A stretch of 64,000 nucleotides of DNA from Nocardia fusca NBRC 14340 (GCF_001618425.1 NZ_BDCU01000016.1:233163-297162), one strand, 5' to 3'; shown: positions 51,605 to 61,487, counted from the first letter of the stretch. Numbers and translations are program-made. The notes: a model not told the origin generated them from the letters alone.

Positions 51605-51795
51605 TGGCCACCTTTCTGCACGTAGGCACGAACGAAGTCTTCGGCGTTCTCTTCGAGCACATCGTCGATCTCGTCGAGCAGGTCGTCGGTGTCCTCCGCC
51701 AGCTTCTCGCGCCGCTCCTGACCCGCGGCGTCTACGCCGTCGACGCCTTCGTCATCGTCGCCGCCCCCGGCGCGTTTGGTCTGCTCTTGTGCCAT
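51601..51795 (-). CDS. pup: Prokaryotic ubiquitin-like protein Pup
   Basis: A 64-residue disordered, acidic modifier. It begins [20 protein letters not shown] and ends [10 protein letters not shown]; the C-terminal Gln is deamidated by Dop to Glu before PafA attaches it to target lysines. The middle helix ([20 protein letters not shown]) binds the Mpa coiled coil. ATG 51795 gives the expected 64 residues. The stop overlaps the prcB start. Confidence 0.95.
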   Translation of the reverse strand: MAQEQTKRAGGGDDDEGVDGVDAAGQERREKLAEDTDDLLDEIDDVLEENAEDFVRAYVQKGGQ

Positions 51796-51960
51796 CGCAG
51801 CCGACCTCCTCTGTTTCCACCGACCGGCCGCGCTCGCGTACCGGACGAATCGTGAGCACCCCTGTGCTCGTTCTTCAACACTACCCAGCCGGGACGACAC
51901 GTAGTCGGATTACGTCCCACCCCGGTGGCCGCGAGCTCCCGGAGCATTTCCGGCGAACAC

Positions 51961-53460
51961 TCAGGTGGTGAGCTGTCGCACCAGGTCAGCGGCGGTATCT
52001 ACCCCGTCGAGGAGCTTTCCGACATGCGCTTTGGTGCCGCGGCGGGGCTCCAGGGTGGGAATACGGACGAGCGAATCGCCGCCCAGGTCGAAGATCACCG
52101 AGTCCCAGCTCGCGGCGGCGATATCGGCGCCGAACCGGCGCAGGCATTCCCCGCGGAAGTACGCCCGGGTATCGGTGGGCGGTTCGGTCATGGCGTCGAG
52201 CACCTGTTGTTCGCTGACGAGCCGTTTCATCGACCCGCGGGCCACCAGCCGGTTGTACAGGCCCTTGTCCAAGCGCACATCCGAGTACTGCAGATCCATC
52301 AGATGCAGTTTCGGCGCCGCCCAGCCCAGGCCCTCGCGGCTGCGCATCCCTTCGAGCAGGCGCAGCTTGGCGGGCCAGTCCAGCAGGTCGGCGCATTCCA
52401 TCGGATCGCGTTCCAGCAGGTCCAGCACCATCGACCAGTTGTCGAGCACATCGCGCACCCGCTCGTCGTCGTCGCCCTGCTCCTCGACGAACTTCGCGAC
52501 CCGTTCGTGGTAGAGCCGCTGGATCGCCAGGCCGGTGAGTTCCCGGCCGTCGGCCAGGGCGACCGTGGCGCGGAGAGTGGGGTCGTGGCTGATGGTGTGG
52601 ACCGCGGTGACCGGGCGGGCCAATTGCAGATCGGACAGATCGGCGCCGGATTCGATCAGGTCCAGCACCAGCGCGGTGGTGCCTACCTTCAGATAGGTCG
52701 ACATCTCGGCCAGATTGGCGTCCCCGATGATGACGTGTAGCCGGCGATACTTGTCGGCGTCGGCGTGCGGTTCGTCGCGGGTGTTGATGATGCCCCGTTT
52801 GAGCGTGGTCTCCAGCCCCACCTCGACCTCGATGTAGTCCGAGCGCTGAGAGAGCTGGTACCCCGCGTTGTCGCCGGACTGCCCGAGCCCGACCCGGCCG
52901 GACCCGCAGATCACCTGCCGCGAGGCGAAGAACGGTGTGAGCCCGAGAATCACCGCGTTGAACGGGGTTTCGCGGCTCATCAGATAGTTCTCGTGGGTGC
53001 CGTAGGAGGCGCCCTTACCGTCGACATTGTTCTTGTACAGCTGCATCCGGGGTGCGCCGGGAACGCTGGACGCGTGCCGGGCGGCCGCCTCCATCACCCG
53101 TTCACCGGCCTTGTCCCAGATCACCGCGTCCAGCGGATCGGTGACCTCCGGCGCGGAATACTCCGGATGCGCGTGGTCGACGTAGAGGCGGGCGCCGTTG
53201 GTGAGGATCATGTTCGCCGCGCCGACCTCGTCGGCGTCGATCACCGGCGCCGGACCGTTCATCCGGCTGAGATCGAAGCCGCGGGCATCGCGCAGTGGCG
53301 ACTCGACCTCGTAGTCCCATCGGGTGCGCTTGGCACGCGGCACCCCCTCGGCCGCGGCGTATGCCAGAACCGCCTGGGTAGAGGTGAGGATCGGGTTGGC
53401 CGACGGCTCGGTGGGGGTGGAGATTCCGTATTCGACCTCGATACCGATGATGCGCTGCAT
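51961..53460 (-). CDS. dop: Pup deamidase/depupylase Dop
   Basis: A 499-residue glutamine-synthetase-fold enzyme that deamidates Pup's C-terminal Gln and removes Pup from proteins. It begins [20 protein letters not shown], with metal-binding Glu residues; [17 protein letters not shown] carries the nucleophilic Asp, and [20 protein letters not shown] and [20 protein letters not shown] match the family. The longer loop around [20 protein letters not shown] (residues 45-80) is the 'Dop loop' that PafA lacks. ATG 53460. It precedes pup by 165 bases, in the order dop-pup-prcB-prcA. Confidence 0.95.
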   Translation of the reverse strand: MQRIIGIEVEYGISTPTEPSANPILTSTQAVLAYAAAEGVPRAKRTRWDYEVESPLRDARGFDLSRMNGPAPVIDADEVGAANMILTNGARLYVDHAHPEYSAPEVTDPLDAVIWDKAGERVMEAAARHASSVPGAPRMQLYKNNVDGKGASYGTHENYLMSRETPFNAVILGLTPFFASRQVICGSGRVGLGQSGDNAGYQLSQRSDYIEVEVGLETTLKRGIINTRDEPHADADKYRRLHVIIGDANLAEMSTYLKVGTTALVLDLIESGADLSDLQLARPVTAVHTISHDPTLRATVALADGRELTGLAIQRLYHERVAKFVEEQGDDDERVRDVLDNWSMVLDLLERDPMECADLLDWPAKLRLLEGMRSREGLGWAAPKLHLMDLQYSDVRLDKGLYNRLVARGSMKRLVSEQQVLDAMTEPPTDTRAYFRGECLRRFGADIAAASWDSVIFDLGGDSLVRIPTLEPRRGTKAHVGKLLDGVDTAADLVRQLTT

Positions 53461-53552
53461 GAGTTCGAGCGTAGGCGACGGACGGCAAATCATCCGTCGA
53501 GTGGTACTTCCGGCCGATGCCGTGGCGTAGCCCGCGACCACATGCTCTGACC

Positions 53553-54743
53553 ATGACCCGCACCGTCGCCGACCCCCTCGCCCCCGGACCGAATCCGCCG
53601 CGCCCGCCTCGGCTCGCGGCACTGGATGTGCTGCGCGGAATCGCGATTCTGGGCACCCTGGGCACGAATGTCTGGATCCTGACCGACCCCGAGGGCCTGA
53701 GCGGATATCTGCACCGGATCTCGCTCTCCCCCACCGACAGCTGGATGTGGGCCGAGAAGGTGCTGCAACAACTGGCCCAGGGCAAATTCCTGGGTCTGCT
53801 CACGGTGATGTTCGGTATCGGCCTGGCCATCCAGCAGACCTCGGCCCGCCGGGCGGGGCGCCCCTGGCCGGGCGGATACCCCTGGCGCGCCGCACTGCTG
53901 TTCCTCGACGGCCTCCTCAATTTCCTGCTGATCGCCGAGTTCGACGTGCTCATGGGGTACGCCGTGACGGCGGCGATCGTCGCGTTCCTGCTCACGCGCA
54001 GCGGTCGGGCACAGGGCCGGTGGCTCTACGCGATGCTCGGCGTGCACCTCACCCTGATCGCGCTCTACGCCCTCTCGCTGGTCCTGGCGGAGCCCTCCGC
54101 GCCACCGGAGCGGACGCCGCTGTCCCCGAACCCGTACGCCGACGGCTCGTTCTGGGATCTGGTGGTGTTCCGGGCCGAGCACGCACTGGCGTTCCGCGCC
54201 GAAACGATCGTCATCCTGCCGCTGTCGATCGTGTTGTTCCTGGTGGGCGCTCGTCTGTTCCACGCCGGTGTGTTCCTGCCCGAAGGTGCGCGCCTGCGGC
54301 GCCGGCTCCTGCTCGTGGGTTTCGGCGTGGCCGCGCCGATCGACCTGCTGGCCGGTCTGGCCGGCGGCGGCGACCTGGTGCTGATCACCCGCTATGTGGT
54401 GGCGCCGGTGGTCGCACTGGGCATCCTGGCGCTGGTCGCCGAGTTCTACGTGCGCCGCTCCCACCACACCGGTTTCGCCGGACGCCGGCTGAGCGAGATC
54501 GGCCGGGCCGCGCTGAGCTGCTACATCCTGCAGAACCTGGTGGCGTCGATCCTCTGCTACGGGTGGGGGTTCGGGCTGGCCGCGCGCTTCGCCCCGGAAG
54601 CCCGGGTGCCTTTCACCGTCGCTGTATACGTGACCGTGTGCGCGGTGATCGCACTGTTCGCGCACTGCTGGCTGCGCCGGTTCGAACGCGGTCCGGTGGA
54701 GTGGCTGTGGCATTCGAGCTACCGGCTCCTGAATCGGGCATAG
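53553..54743 (+). CDS. DUF418 multi-pass membrane protein (Rv2113 position)
   Basis: A 396-residue integral membrane protein with about ten hydrophobic segments. It begins [20 protein letters not shown], the DUF418 start; later [20 protein letters not shown] and the C-terminal DUF418 block ([33 protein letters not shown]) are clear. DUF418/acyltransferase-like proteins are uncharacterised. It is divergent from dop, as Rv2113 is. ATG 53553 is the best start. Confidence 0.85.
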   Translation: MTRTVADPLAPGPNPPRPPRLAALDVLRGIAILGTLGTNVWILTDPEGLSGYLHRISLSPTDSWMWAEKVLQQLAQGKFLGLLTVMFGIGLAIQQTSARRAGRPWPGGYPWRAALLFLDGLLNFLLIAEFDVLMGYAVTAAIVAFLLTRSGRAQGRWLYAMLGVHLTLIALYALSLVLAEPSAPPERTPLSPNPYADGSFWDLVVFRAEHALAFRAETIVILPLSIVLFLVGARLFHAGVFLPEGARLRRRLLLVGFGVAAPIDLLAGLAGGGDLVLITRYVVAPVVALGILALVAEFYVRRSHHTGFAGRRLSEIGRAALSCYILQNLVASILCYGWGFGLAARFAPEARVPFTVAVYVTVCAVIALFAHCWLRRFERGPVEWLWHSSYRLLNRA

Positions 54744-54898
54744 CCGCCGTGCTGCGCTGATACACCCGCCACAGTGAGCAGACACACCCGGTCGCGGTAC
54801 TGCTCCGCGCCCGGGTAGCTGCCACCATTGACCCGGCCGTAACGGCAGACGACCGGCCCGTGCACCCGGGCCGGGACGCAGCTTCGACGGAGGACACG

Positions 54899-56242
54899 AT
54901 GGGGACCGACAGCACCGGCGACGAACCCGGCGCACACGCCGTACCGAGCGAGGAAGGCGATACCGACACCCGCGCCCGGGTCCGGCGTCGTATCCGTATC
55001 TGGGCCGGTCCGATCGTGGTGGTCACGCTGCTGATGGCGCTGCTGTCGACGATGTATCTGGGCTATGTCGTCAACCCGGAGAAGAATCTGCACGATTTCC
55101 CGATCGCGCTGGTGAACCAGGACGATGGCGATATCCGCGACGGACAGCAAATAGATATCGGTGACCAGATCACCGCGGCGCTCACCGAGCGCGTCCCGGC
55201 GGACAAGGTGGATCTGCGGGTAACCGGCATCGGCGAGGCCCAGCGCCTCCTCGACAACGGCGAGGTCTACGGCGCGATCATCCTGCCCAGCGATCTGTCC
55301 AAACGTCTGTCGATCCTGGGTGCGGGCAGTGTGGTGCCCGGCGATATCCAGCAGCCGATGATCACCGTGGTGACCAACCCGCGTACCGGGACCTTCGCCA
55401 CCCAGATCACCCAGCTCATCGCCCGGCAGGCGCTCACACAGGTGAACGCCGAGGTCGGCAGGCAACTCACGGCAACGGTCGACAGCGAACTGAGCTCCGG
55501 CCCCGGGGGCGGCGCCCAGCTCTCCGGCGCGTCCCGGCTGATGCTGGCCGAACCGATCGATGTGCTCATCGAGCAGTACCGGCCGCTTCCGGACGGGACC
55601 GGGCAGGGCCTGTCCGCGTTCTTCTACACCTTGCTGGTGGTGCTGGCCGGTTTCACCGGCGCCATGATCGTGCACACCATGGTGGATTCGGCGCTGGGTT
55701 TCGTTCCCACCGAGTACGGGCCCTGGTTCGTGCACCATCCGACCTCCCCGCATTCCCGGGTCCGGACCCTGCTGCTGAAGTGGGGGGTGATGGCCGTGGT
55801 GGCACCGATCGCCTCGGGGTTGTTCGTCGGTATCGCCACTCTGCTGGACGTACCGCTCGAACACGGCCTGGCGCTGTTCCTCTTCGGCACCCTGGCGATC
55901 CTCGCGGTCGGGGTCACTGCGCTGTCCGTACTCGCGGTGTTCGGGTCGGCGGGTCTGCTGATCAACCTGATCCTGTTCATCGTGCTCGGACTGCCCTCGG
56001 CCGGCGCCACCATCCCGCTGGAGGCCACCCCGCACTACATGGCCTGGCTGGCCGCCTTCGAACCGATGCACCAGATCTACCTGGGTATCCGCGCCATCCT
56101 GTACTTCGACGCCCACGGCAACCCCGGATTGGCGCGCGGGGTCTGGATGAGCCTGGTTGGGCTGGCCATCGGCCTGGTTCTCGGTCTCGTCTTCACGATC
56201 CTCTACGACCGCAAGGGCCTGGAGCGCCGCAGCCACCGCTGA
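54899..56242 (+). CDS. YhgE/Pip-like ABC-2-type membrane protein
   Basis: A 447-residue membrane protein. One N-terminal transmembrane helix (WAGPIVVVTLLMALLSTMYL) is followed by an extracellular domain (FPIALVNQDDGDIRDGQQID, then DNGEVYGAIILPSDLSKRLS), and the C-terminal half has five more helices (FFYTLLVVLAGFTGAMIVHT, GLLINLILFIVLGLPSAGAT). This ABC2-membrane/YhgE/Pip layout matches phage-infection-protein-like and MmpS-like transport accessory proteins. No ATPase is adjacent. CGGAGG precedes ATG 54899. A terminator follows. Confidence 0.75.
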   Translation: MGTDSTGDEPGAHAVPSEEGDTDTRARVRRRIRIWAGPIVVVTLLMALLSTMYLGYVVNPEKNLHDFPIALVNQDDGDIRDGQQIDIGDQITAALTERVPADKVDLRVTGIGEAQRLLDNGEVYGAIILPSDLSKRLSILGAGSVVPGDIQQPMITVVTNPRTGTFATQITQLIARQALTQVNAEVGRQLTATVDSELSSGPGGGAQLSGASRLMLAEPIDVLIEQYRPLPDGTGQGLSAFFYTLLVVLAGFTGAMIVHTMVDSALGFVPTEYGPWFVHHPTSPHSRVRTLLLKWGVMAVVAPIASGLFVGIATLLDVPLEHGLALFLFGTLAILAVGVTALSVLAVFGSAGLLINLILFIVLGLPSAGATIPLEATPHYMAWLAAFEPMHQIYLGIRAILYFDAHGNPGLARGVWMSLVGLAIGLVLGLVFTILYDRKGLERRSHR

Positions 56243-56254
56243 GCGGCGGCGCGG

Positions 56255-56279
56255 GTCCGGCCGGCGATACCGGCCGGAC
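56255..56279 (+). terminator. Hairpin terminator after the YhgE/Pip-like gene
   Basis: GTCCGGCCGG (56255-56264) and CCGGCCGGAC (56270-56279), a 10-bp perfect stem with a 5-base loop, 12 bases after the stop. Confidence 0.6.
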
Positions 56280-56330
56280 TGCGCAAGATCGGTCAAGCGC
56301 AGCGGCCGGCCGACCCGCCAGACTCGACGG

Positions 56331-57251
56331 GTGAGCAACCGACGGGACCGACTGCGGGAACTGCTGGACGCCGTTCTCGACGAAGACAACACCACGCTAG
56401 GGCAGATGGCCGCCGGCGCGTACGCCTCGCGTTACCACTTCGCCCGGCAGTTCAGTCGCGGTACCGGCGAATCCCCGGTGGGCCTGCGGCGGCGGGTGCT
56501 GCTGGAGCGCGCGTGCTGGCAGCTCGGCGGCGGCGCGGCCGTCACCGAGGTGGCCTTCACCGCGGGCTACGACACGGTGGAGGGGTTCAGCAGGGCGTTC
56601 ACCCGCGCGTTCGGTCACCCACCGAGCGCGACCCCGCCGCTGACGGGCCGGACACCGCGCTGGCTGCCCGCAGCGAACGGAATCCACTTCCATCCGCCCA
56701 TGTCGCTCTGGGTCGAGGGGGAACCGAGAGGACGATCCGATATGGACCCGACCGCACTGCTGCTGCACCACGACCTCGAGGACACTGCCCTCCTGGTGAA
56801 GGCGGCCATCGGGTTGACCGAGGAGCAGTACCGGCGAGCCCGGGGCAGCACCGGGACCGTTCTCCCCTGGGACGGCCCCGAGGACTCGATCGCCGCGGTA
56901 CTGCACCATCTGATCCGCAGCAAGGAGTGCTGGTTGGCCTCGATCGAGGGAGCCGACACCCCCGCGGCCGGCGACGACGACCCACCCGCGCTCATGGCAC
57001 GCCTCGACGAGGTAGGCCCCCGATGGCTGGATACGGTCCGCGAGATCGACCGGCGCGGCGGCTGGGGCGACACCCTGATCGATGCCCTGTGCGAGCCGCC
57101 GGAGAGTTTCGTCCTCGGCAGCGTGATCGCGCACGTGCTCACCTACTCCGCGTATCGCCGCCAGCTGGTGCGGTACTGGATACGCGTGACATCACCCGAT
57201 GATGCAGTCGGCTGGGGCGACCCGATCGACTGGCTGCGAAGGAGAGAGTGA
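56331..57251 (+). CDS. AraC-type HTH and DinB-like fusion protein
   Basis: A 306-residue protein in two parts. Residues 1-105 form an AraC-type DNA-binding domain (LGQMAAGAYASRYHFARQFS, AVTEVAFTAGYDTVEGFSRA, FTRAFGHPPS). Residues 140-306 form a four-helix DinB-like/mycothiol-binding domain (LLLHHDLEDTALLVKAAIGL, LHHLIRSKECWLASIEG, GSVIAHVLTYSAYRRQLVRY), with histidines that could bind a metal. AraC-DinB fusions are seen in Actinobacteria. GTG 56331 is the start. The following DHFR-like gene begins on the next base after the TGA, so the two are co-transcribed. Confidence 0.8.
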   Translation: MSNRRDRLRELLDAVLDEDNTTLGQMAAGAYASRYHFARQFSRGTGESPVGLRRRVLLERACWQLGGGAAVTEVAFTAGYDTVEGFSRAFTRAFGHPPSATPPLTGRTPRWLPAANGIHFHPPMSLWVEGEPRGRSDMDPTALLLHHDLEDTALLVKAAIGLTEEQYRRARGSTGTVLPWDGPEDSIAAVLHHLIRSKECWLASIEGADTPAAGDDDPPALMARLDEVGPRWLDTVREIDRRGGWGDTLIDALCEPPESFVLGSVIAHVLTYSAYRRQLVRYWIRVTSPDDAVGWGDPIDWLRRRE

Positions 57252-57812
57252 ATGACCACCCCGGCGACCGGGCCCCGGACCGTCTACTACACGGCGAGCA
57301 GCCTCGACGGCTTCATCGCCACCCCCGACCACTCCCTGGACTGGCTGCTGTCCCGGGAGGCCGACAACGACAACGGCCCCATGGGGATGGCCGCGTTCAT
57401 GGCCGGTGTCGGCGCGATCGTCATGGGCGCCAACACCTACCAGTGGCTACTCGACAACGAGAGTGCGCAACCCTGGCCCTACGAGGTCGCGACCTGGGTC
57501 TGCACCCATCGCGAGTTCGCTCCGCGCACCGACGGCGATGTGCGCTTCACCCAGGACCCGGTCGAACTCGTCCACAAGTCGATGACCGAGGTGGCGGCCG
57601 GTAGGAACCTGTGGATCGTCGGCGGCGGCGAACTCGCGGGACAGTTCGCCGATCGCGGCCTGCTCGACGAGGTGATCGTCTCGATCGCCCCGGTGACCCT
57701 CGGCGCGGGCGCACCGCTGCTGCCACGCCGGCTGGAGCTGCGGGTCGACGAGGTGGCGGGCAACGGGGAATTCGCCTGTGCGCGCTACACGGTGGTGGCA
57801 CCGAACGGTTGA
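57252..57812 (+). CDS. Dihydrofolate reductase-family (RibD-C-like) protein
   Basis: A 186-residue protein of the DHFR/RibD C-terminal fold: TVYYTASSLDGFIATPDHSL at the N-terminus, then MGANTYQWLLDNE, and the NADPH contact [20 protein letters not shown]. Many actinobacterial relatives are uncharacterised NADPH reductases; few are true folate enzymes. It starts directly after the AraC-DinB stop (TGAATG at 57249-57254). About 80 bases after its stop the degenerate copies of a tandem repeat begin. Confidence 0.85.
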   Translation: MTTPATGPRTVYYTASSLDGFIATPDHSLDWLLSREADNDNGPMGMAAFMAGVGAIVMGANTYQWLLDNESAQPWPYEVATWVCTHREFAPRTDGDVRFTQDPVELVHKSMTEVAAGRNLWIVGGGELAGQFADRGLLDEVIVSIAPVTLGAGAPLLPRRLELRVDEVAGNGEFACARYTVVAPNG

Positions 57813-57890
57813 CCCGGCGCCGGCGCGGTCGTCCGACGCGGCGACCGCGCCGGCCCGAGGAGCGCAGTCGGGCGACCCCACCCGCAACAG

Positions 57891-58136
57891 GCGCCCGGCT
57901 GCAGCAATCGCGCAGGTACGCAGAAGCGCACGGCCGAAGCGCACACGCAGGTATCCAGGAAGCGCACGGCCGGAGCGAACGCGGAGGTACGCAGAAAGCG
58001 CACGGCCGGAGCGAACGCGGAGGTACGCAGAAAGCGCACGGCCGGAGCGAACGCGGAGGTACGCAGAAAGCGCACGGCCGGAGCGAACGCGGAGGTACGC
58101 AGAAAGCGCACGGCCGGAGCGAACGCGGAGGTACGC
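57891..58136. repeat. 36-bp tandem repeat (minisatellite), about 6-7 copies
   Basis: A unit of 36 bases starts at 57963, 57999, 58035 and 58071 (four identical copies) and at 58107 (30 bases, partial). A diverged copy begins at 57927 and a weaker one near 57891. The unit begins CGCACGGCCGGAGCGAACGC and ends GGAGGTACGCAGAAAG. It ends exactly at the stop codon of the AIM24 gene (58137-58139, minus strand) and otherwise fills the convergent intergenic gap. There are no spacers, so it is not CRISPR. The region 57813-58136 has no other recognisable element. Confidence 0.9.
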
Positions 58137-58814
58137 CTATCCGGAGGAAACCGAGGCCGTCCAGGAGGCGAAGGCGCTGGGATTACGGGTCTGCAGCAGG
58201 ACCCGGCCGGGCCCGACGAAATCGAAGACCAGGCCTTCACCGGATTTGAGCGACTGGAGGGAGCGGCCGGAGACCGCACGCCGGATGGTGAACCGGATGG
58301 CCAGGTCGTAGGCGACCACATGCCCGGTATCGATGGTGACCGGCTCGCCGGGCGCCAGGTCGATGACATCGATGGCCCCGAACACGCCGACCACGACTTC
58401 GCCCTCGCCCGACGCACGCAGGCCGAAGCCGCCCTCACCACCGAACAGGTTGGCGAAACCACCCCATTTGCTCTCCACCTGAACACCGGTCGAATTCGCG
58501 ATCCAGCCCCCGCGGCTGATGAAATACGGCCGGTCCGGTCCGATCTGCAGAGCCAGCATGTCTCCGGGCAGCGACGGCGCGACATCCACCCAGCCACCCT
58601 GCTGCGGCGCGGTGAAGGTGGAGACGAAGAATGATTCGCCCGACAGCATCGACCGTTTCAAACCGGCCAGGATGCCGCCCTCGGCCTTGGCCTCCAGGCT
58701 CACTCCCGCCGAATGCGCCACCATGGCACCGGATTCCACGCGGACCGGCTCACCACCGGCGAGGACACACCGGGCCACCGTCGACGACGGGTTGTGCCGC
58801 AGTTCAACTTTCAT
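58137..58814 (-). CDS. AIM24-family protein
   Basis: A 225-residue beta-rich protein of the AIM24/TIGR00266 family: VRVESGAMVAHSAGVSLEAK, GILAGLKRSMLSGESFFVST, PYFISRGGWIANSTGVQVES and the C-terminal GEGLVFDFVGPGRVLLQTRN. Bacterial members are mostly uncharacterised; the mitochondrial homologue affects inner-membrane organisation. Its start lies about 30 bases from an operator-like palindrome (58841-58882), and its stop touches the tandem repeat. Confidence 0.85.
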   Translation of the reverse strand: MKVELRHNPSSTVARCVLAGGEPVRVESGAMVAHSAGVSLEAKAEGGILAGLKRSMLSGESFFVSTFTAPQQGGWVDVAPSLPGDMLALQIGPDRPYFISRGGWIANSTGVQVESKWGGFANLFGGEGGFGLRASGEGEVVVGVFGAIDVIDLAPGEPVTIDTGHVVAYDLAIRFTIRRAVSGRSLQSLKSGEGLVFDFVGPGRVLLQTRNPSAFASWTASVSSG

Positions 58815-58840
58815 GAGCCGACACTACCGCCACCGAGGGT

Positions 58841-58882
58841 GTGACAGTACGGTACCGGTGACAGTCCGTACCGGTGCCGTAC
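58841..58882. promoter_or_regulatory. Palindromic and directly repeated site upstream of the AIM24 gene
   Basis: GTACGGTACCGGT (58847-58859) is almost the reverse complement of ACCGGTGCCGTAC (58870-58882), with one mismatch; the spacer is 10 bases. GTGACAGT also occurs twice (58841-58848 and 58858-58865), 17 bases apart. It lies 27-68 bases upstream of the AIM24 start. This could be an operator; no regulator gene is adjacent. Confidence 0.45.
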
Positions 58883-59048
58883 GTGCGTTTCCGGGGCCGG
58901 AGCGGTGGCCGATCACCGCCGTCTTCGCGTGGCGAACGGCCGGTCGGCCCTCGACCGCCGGGCACCGGATGCCGGAATGTTCCGGCGCTTTCGGGGCGCC
59001 GGTCCCATCCGCTCCCCTTCGCGCTACGCCCCGGCAACCGCCGCGGGC

Positions 59049-59414
59049 TCAGCCCAGCGAATCCAGCGCATCCGCATCACGGGCGATGATCGCACGCCCG
59101 GCGGTGAACACGAGAGGGCGTTGGATGAGCCGCGGATGCTCGGCCAGCGCCTCGAGCCACCGGTCCCGGTCCGCCTCGGTCCGGCCCCACTCGGCCATCC
59201 CCAGTTCCTTCGCGATGTCCTCACCGGTGCGGGTGATATCCCACGGTTGCGCGCCGAGCCGGTCGAGCGCCGCGCGGAGCTCCGCGACGGTGGGCGGCTC
59301 GTCGAGGTACCGGCGGACCGAGTACTCGATTCCGGCTGCGTCCAGATGTGCCACGGCGGCCCGGCTCTTACTGCAGCGCGGATTGTGCCAGATCTCGGTT
59401 TCCGGAGTGTTCAT
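59049..59414 (-). CDS. ArsC/Spx-like thioredoxin-fold protein
   Basis: A 121-residue ArsC-family protein. The active-site Cys is in IWHNPRCSKSRAAVAHLDAA (N-terminal region), with a C-terminal QRPLVFTAGRAIIARD that includes the R-P-(L/V) substrate loop. In ArsC the loop Arg and this Cys handle arsenate. The family also includes Spx-like and YffB-like proteins. No ars genes are adjacent, so arsenate reduction is only possible. About 170 bases of spacer precede it. Confidence 0.85.
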   Translation of the reverse strand: MNTPETEIWHNPRCSKSRAAVAHLDAAGIEYSVRRYLDEPPTVAELRAALDRLGAQPWDITRTGEDIAKELGMAEWGRTEADRDRWLEALAEHPRLIQRPLVFTAGRAIIARDADALDSLG

Positions 59415-59536
59415 GGTGGCGAGCGTAGCCCGCTACAGGTGCATCCATTCCGGCCACACCTGCGACCACGGCCCAGGCACGAGAGGCTACGCGGGTGGCG
59501 TAGCCGCGGTCCGACCACCGAGGTAGCCCGGCAACG

Positions 59537-59572
59537 ACCGAGGCCGCGCCCCCAGGGGAGCGCGGCCTCGGT
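59537..59572 (-). terminator. Hairpin terminator after mpa
   Basis: ACCGAGGCCGCGC (59537-59549) and GCGCGGCCTCGGT (59560-59572) form a perfect 13-bp stem with a 10-base loop, 11 bases past the mpa stop. Confidence 0.75.
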
Positions 59573-59583
59573 GACTGTGCCGG

Positions 59584-61344
59584 TTACAGGTACTGGCCGG
59601 TGTTCGACTCGGTGTCGATCGCCCGGCTGGCACTGGCGTTCTTACCGGTGACCAGCGTGCGGATGTAGACGATCCGCTCGCCTTTCTTACCCGAGATACG
59701 GGCCCAGTCATCCGGATTCGTGGTGTTGGGCAGGTCCTCGTTCTCGGAGAACTCGTCCACGATCGAATCGTAGAGATGCTGGATCCGCAGACCCGGGTTA
59801 CCGGTGTCGAGCACGGCCTTGATGGCGTACTTCTTGGACCGGTCCACGATGTTCTGGATCATGGCGCCGGAGTTGAAGTCCTTGAAGTACAGGACCTCCT
59901 TGTCACCGTTGGCGTAGGTGACCTCCAGGAAGCGGTTGTCCTCGCTCTCGGCGTACATCCGGTCCACCACCCGCTCGATCATCGCGCGGACGCAGGCCAC
60001 CTTGTCGCCCTTGAACTCCTCCAGATCGTCGGCGTGCAGCGGCAGCCCCTCGGTGAGGTACTTGGAGAAGATGTCCTGCGCGGATTCGGCGTCCGGCCGC
60101 TCGATCTTGATCTTCACGTCCAGCCGGCCGGGCCGCAGGATCGCGGGATCGATCATGTCCTCACGGTTGGAGGCGCCGATGACGATGACGTTCTCCAGCC
60201 CTTCCACGCCGTCGATCTCGCTCAGCAGCTGCGGCACCACGGTGGTCTCCACATCCGAGGAGACGCCGGAACCGCGGGTGCGGAAGATCGAGTCCATCTC
60301 GTCGAAGAACACGATCACCGGCGTCCCTTCCGACGCCTTCTCCCGGGCCCGCTGGAAGATGATCCGGATATGGCGTTCGGTCTCACCGACGAACTTGTTC
60401 AGCAGCTCGGGGCCCTTGATGTTCAGGAAGTAGGACTTCGCCTCCTTGGCATCCTCACCCCGCGCCTCGGCGATCTTCTTGGCCAGCGAGTTCGCCACCG
60501 CCTTGGCGATCAGCGTCTTACCGCAGCCGGGCGGACCGTAGAGCAGTACACCCTTGGGCGGGCGCAGCGCGTACTCGCGGAAGAGATCCTTGTGCAGGAA
60601 CGGCAACTCCACGGCGTCGCGGATCTGCTCGATCTGGCGGCCGAGACCACCGATGTCCTCGTATCCGACATCGGGAACCTCCTCCAGCACCAGATCCTCG
60701 ACCTCGGCCTTGGGGATGCGTTCGAACGCGAACCCGGCCTTCGTATCGACCAGCAGGGAGTCACCGGGCCGCAGCTTGCGGATCGGCGAGTCCGGATCGT
60801 CCAGATCGTCGGCCTCGGCGAGCCTGGACAGCGGGCCGGACAGCCAGACCACCCGCTCCTCGTCGGCATGCCCGACGACCAGCGCGCGGCGTCCTCCGTC
60901 GAGGATTTCCCGCAGCGTGCCGATCTCCCCGATCGCGTCGAACATCCCGGCCTCGACCACCGTCAGCGCCTCGTTGAGACGGACGGTCTGGCCGTAGGCC
61001 AGGGTCGCGGTGTCGATGTTCGGCGAGCAGGTCAATCGCATCTTGCGGCCGGAGGTGAACACGTCGACGGTCTGATCCTCGTACACCCCGATCAGAATCC
61101 CGTAACCGCTCGGTGGCTGACCGAGCCGGTCGACCTCCTCACGCAACGCGACGAGTTGCTGCCGCGCTTCTTTCAGGGTATCCATCAGCTTGGTGTTGCG
61201 AATGGTCAGCGAATCGATACGGGCTTCCAATTCCCGTGTGCGATCCGGTGAGTCGGCGAGTTGCCTCCGGAGTGCAGCCGCTTCGGCGCGTACTGCCTCG
61301 AGTTCTCTCCAGGCCGCCGAATCCGAATTCTCGATGGGGCTCAT
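59584..61344 (-). CDS. mpa: Proteasome-associated AAA ATPase Mpa (ARC)
   Basis: A 586-residue ring ATPase that recognises pupylated proteins and threads them into PrcAB. Residues about 10-75 form the Pup-binding coiled coil ([20 protein letters not shown], then [20 protein letters not shown]). OB-fold domains follow (about 78-200). Walker A is GPPGCGKT at 270-277, Walker B is [11 protein letters not shown] around 344-354, and the arginine finger region is [15 protein letters not shown]. The C-terminal QYL tail docks to the alpha ring. ATG 61344 is chosen; the frame is open to 61455. It precedes lppK in divergent orientation. Confidence 0.95.
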   Translation of the reverse strand: MSPIENSDSAAWRELEAVRAEAAALRRQLADSPDRTRELEARIDSLTIRNTKLMDTLKEARQQLVALREEVDRLGQPPSGYGILIGVYEDQTVDVFTSGRKMRLTCSPNIDTATLAYGQTVRLNEALTVVEAGMFDAIGEIGTLREILDGGRRALVVGHADEERVVWLSGPLSRLAEADDLDDPDSPIRKLRPGDSLLVDTKAGFAFERIPKAEVEDLVLEEVPDVGYEDIGGLGRQIEQIRDAVELPFLHKDLFREYALRPPKGVLLYGPPGCGKTLIAKAVANSLAKKIAEARGEDAKEAKSYFLNIKGPELLNKFVGETERHIRIIFQRAREKASEGTPVIVFFDEMDSIFRTRGSGVSSDVETTVVPQLLSEIDGVEGLENVIVIGASNREDMIDPAILRPGRLDVKIKIERPDAESAQDIFSKYLTEGLPLHADDLEEFKGDKVACVRAMIERVVDRMYAESEDNRFLEVTYANGDKEVLYFKDFNSGAMIQNIVDRSKKYAIKAVLDTGNPGLRIQHLYDSIVDEFSENEDLPNTTNPDDWARISGKKGERIVYIRTLVTGKNASASRAIDTESNTGQYL

Positions 61345-61455
61345 GTGCTGCTCCTCCCAGTCCCGGTCTATCAACGCTACCGGGCGCGGCCCGTTTGCGC
61401 TGTCCGACACGATTTCGTCGTGATCACATCTGGTCCGCGGCCATCTGCAGGTCAC

Positions 61456-61487
61456 ACCATGTTAGCCTCCCCTAACCCAACTATGGT
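61456..61487. promoter_or_regulatory. Nested inverted repeat in the mpa/lppK intergenic region
   Basis: GTTAG (61461-61465), six bases, CTAAC (61472-61476), flanked by ACCAT (61456-61460) and ATGGT (61483-61487). It sits 37-68 bases upstream of the lppK start. It could be an operator. Confidence 0.3.

Noticed and set aside
57891..58136. Repeats considered as a CRISPR array
   Set aside because: Units are directly adjacent with no unique spacers, and no cas genes lie in the window.
57611..58597. Open frames that read through the 36-bp repeats on both strands
   Set aside because: They exist only because the repeat length is a multiple of three and contains no stop; they overlap the DHFR-like and AIM24 genes. 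Kept as a minisatellite, not as a gene.
61461..61476. Resemblance of GTTAG-N6-CTAAC to an iron-regulator (IdeR) box
   Set aside because: The central bases do not match the 19-bp consensus; reported only as an inverted repeat.
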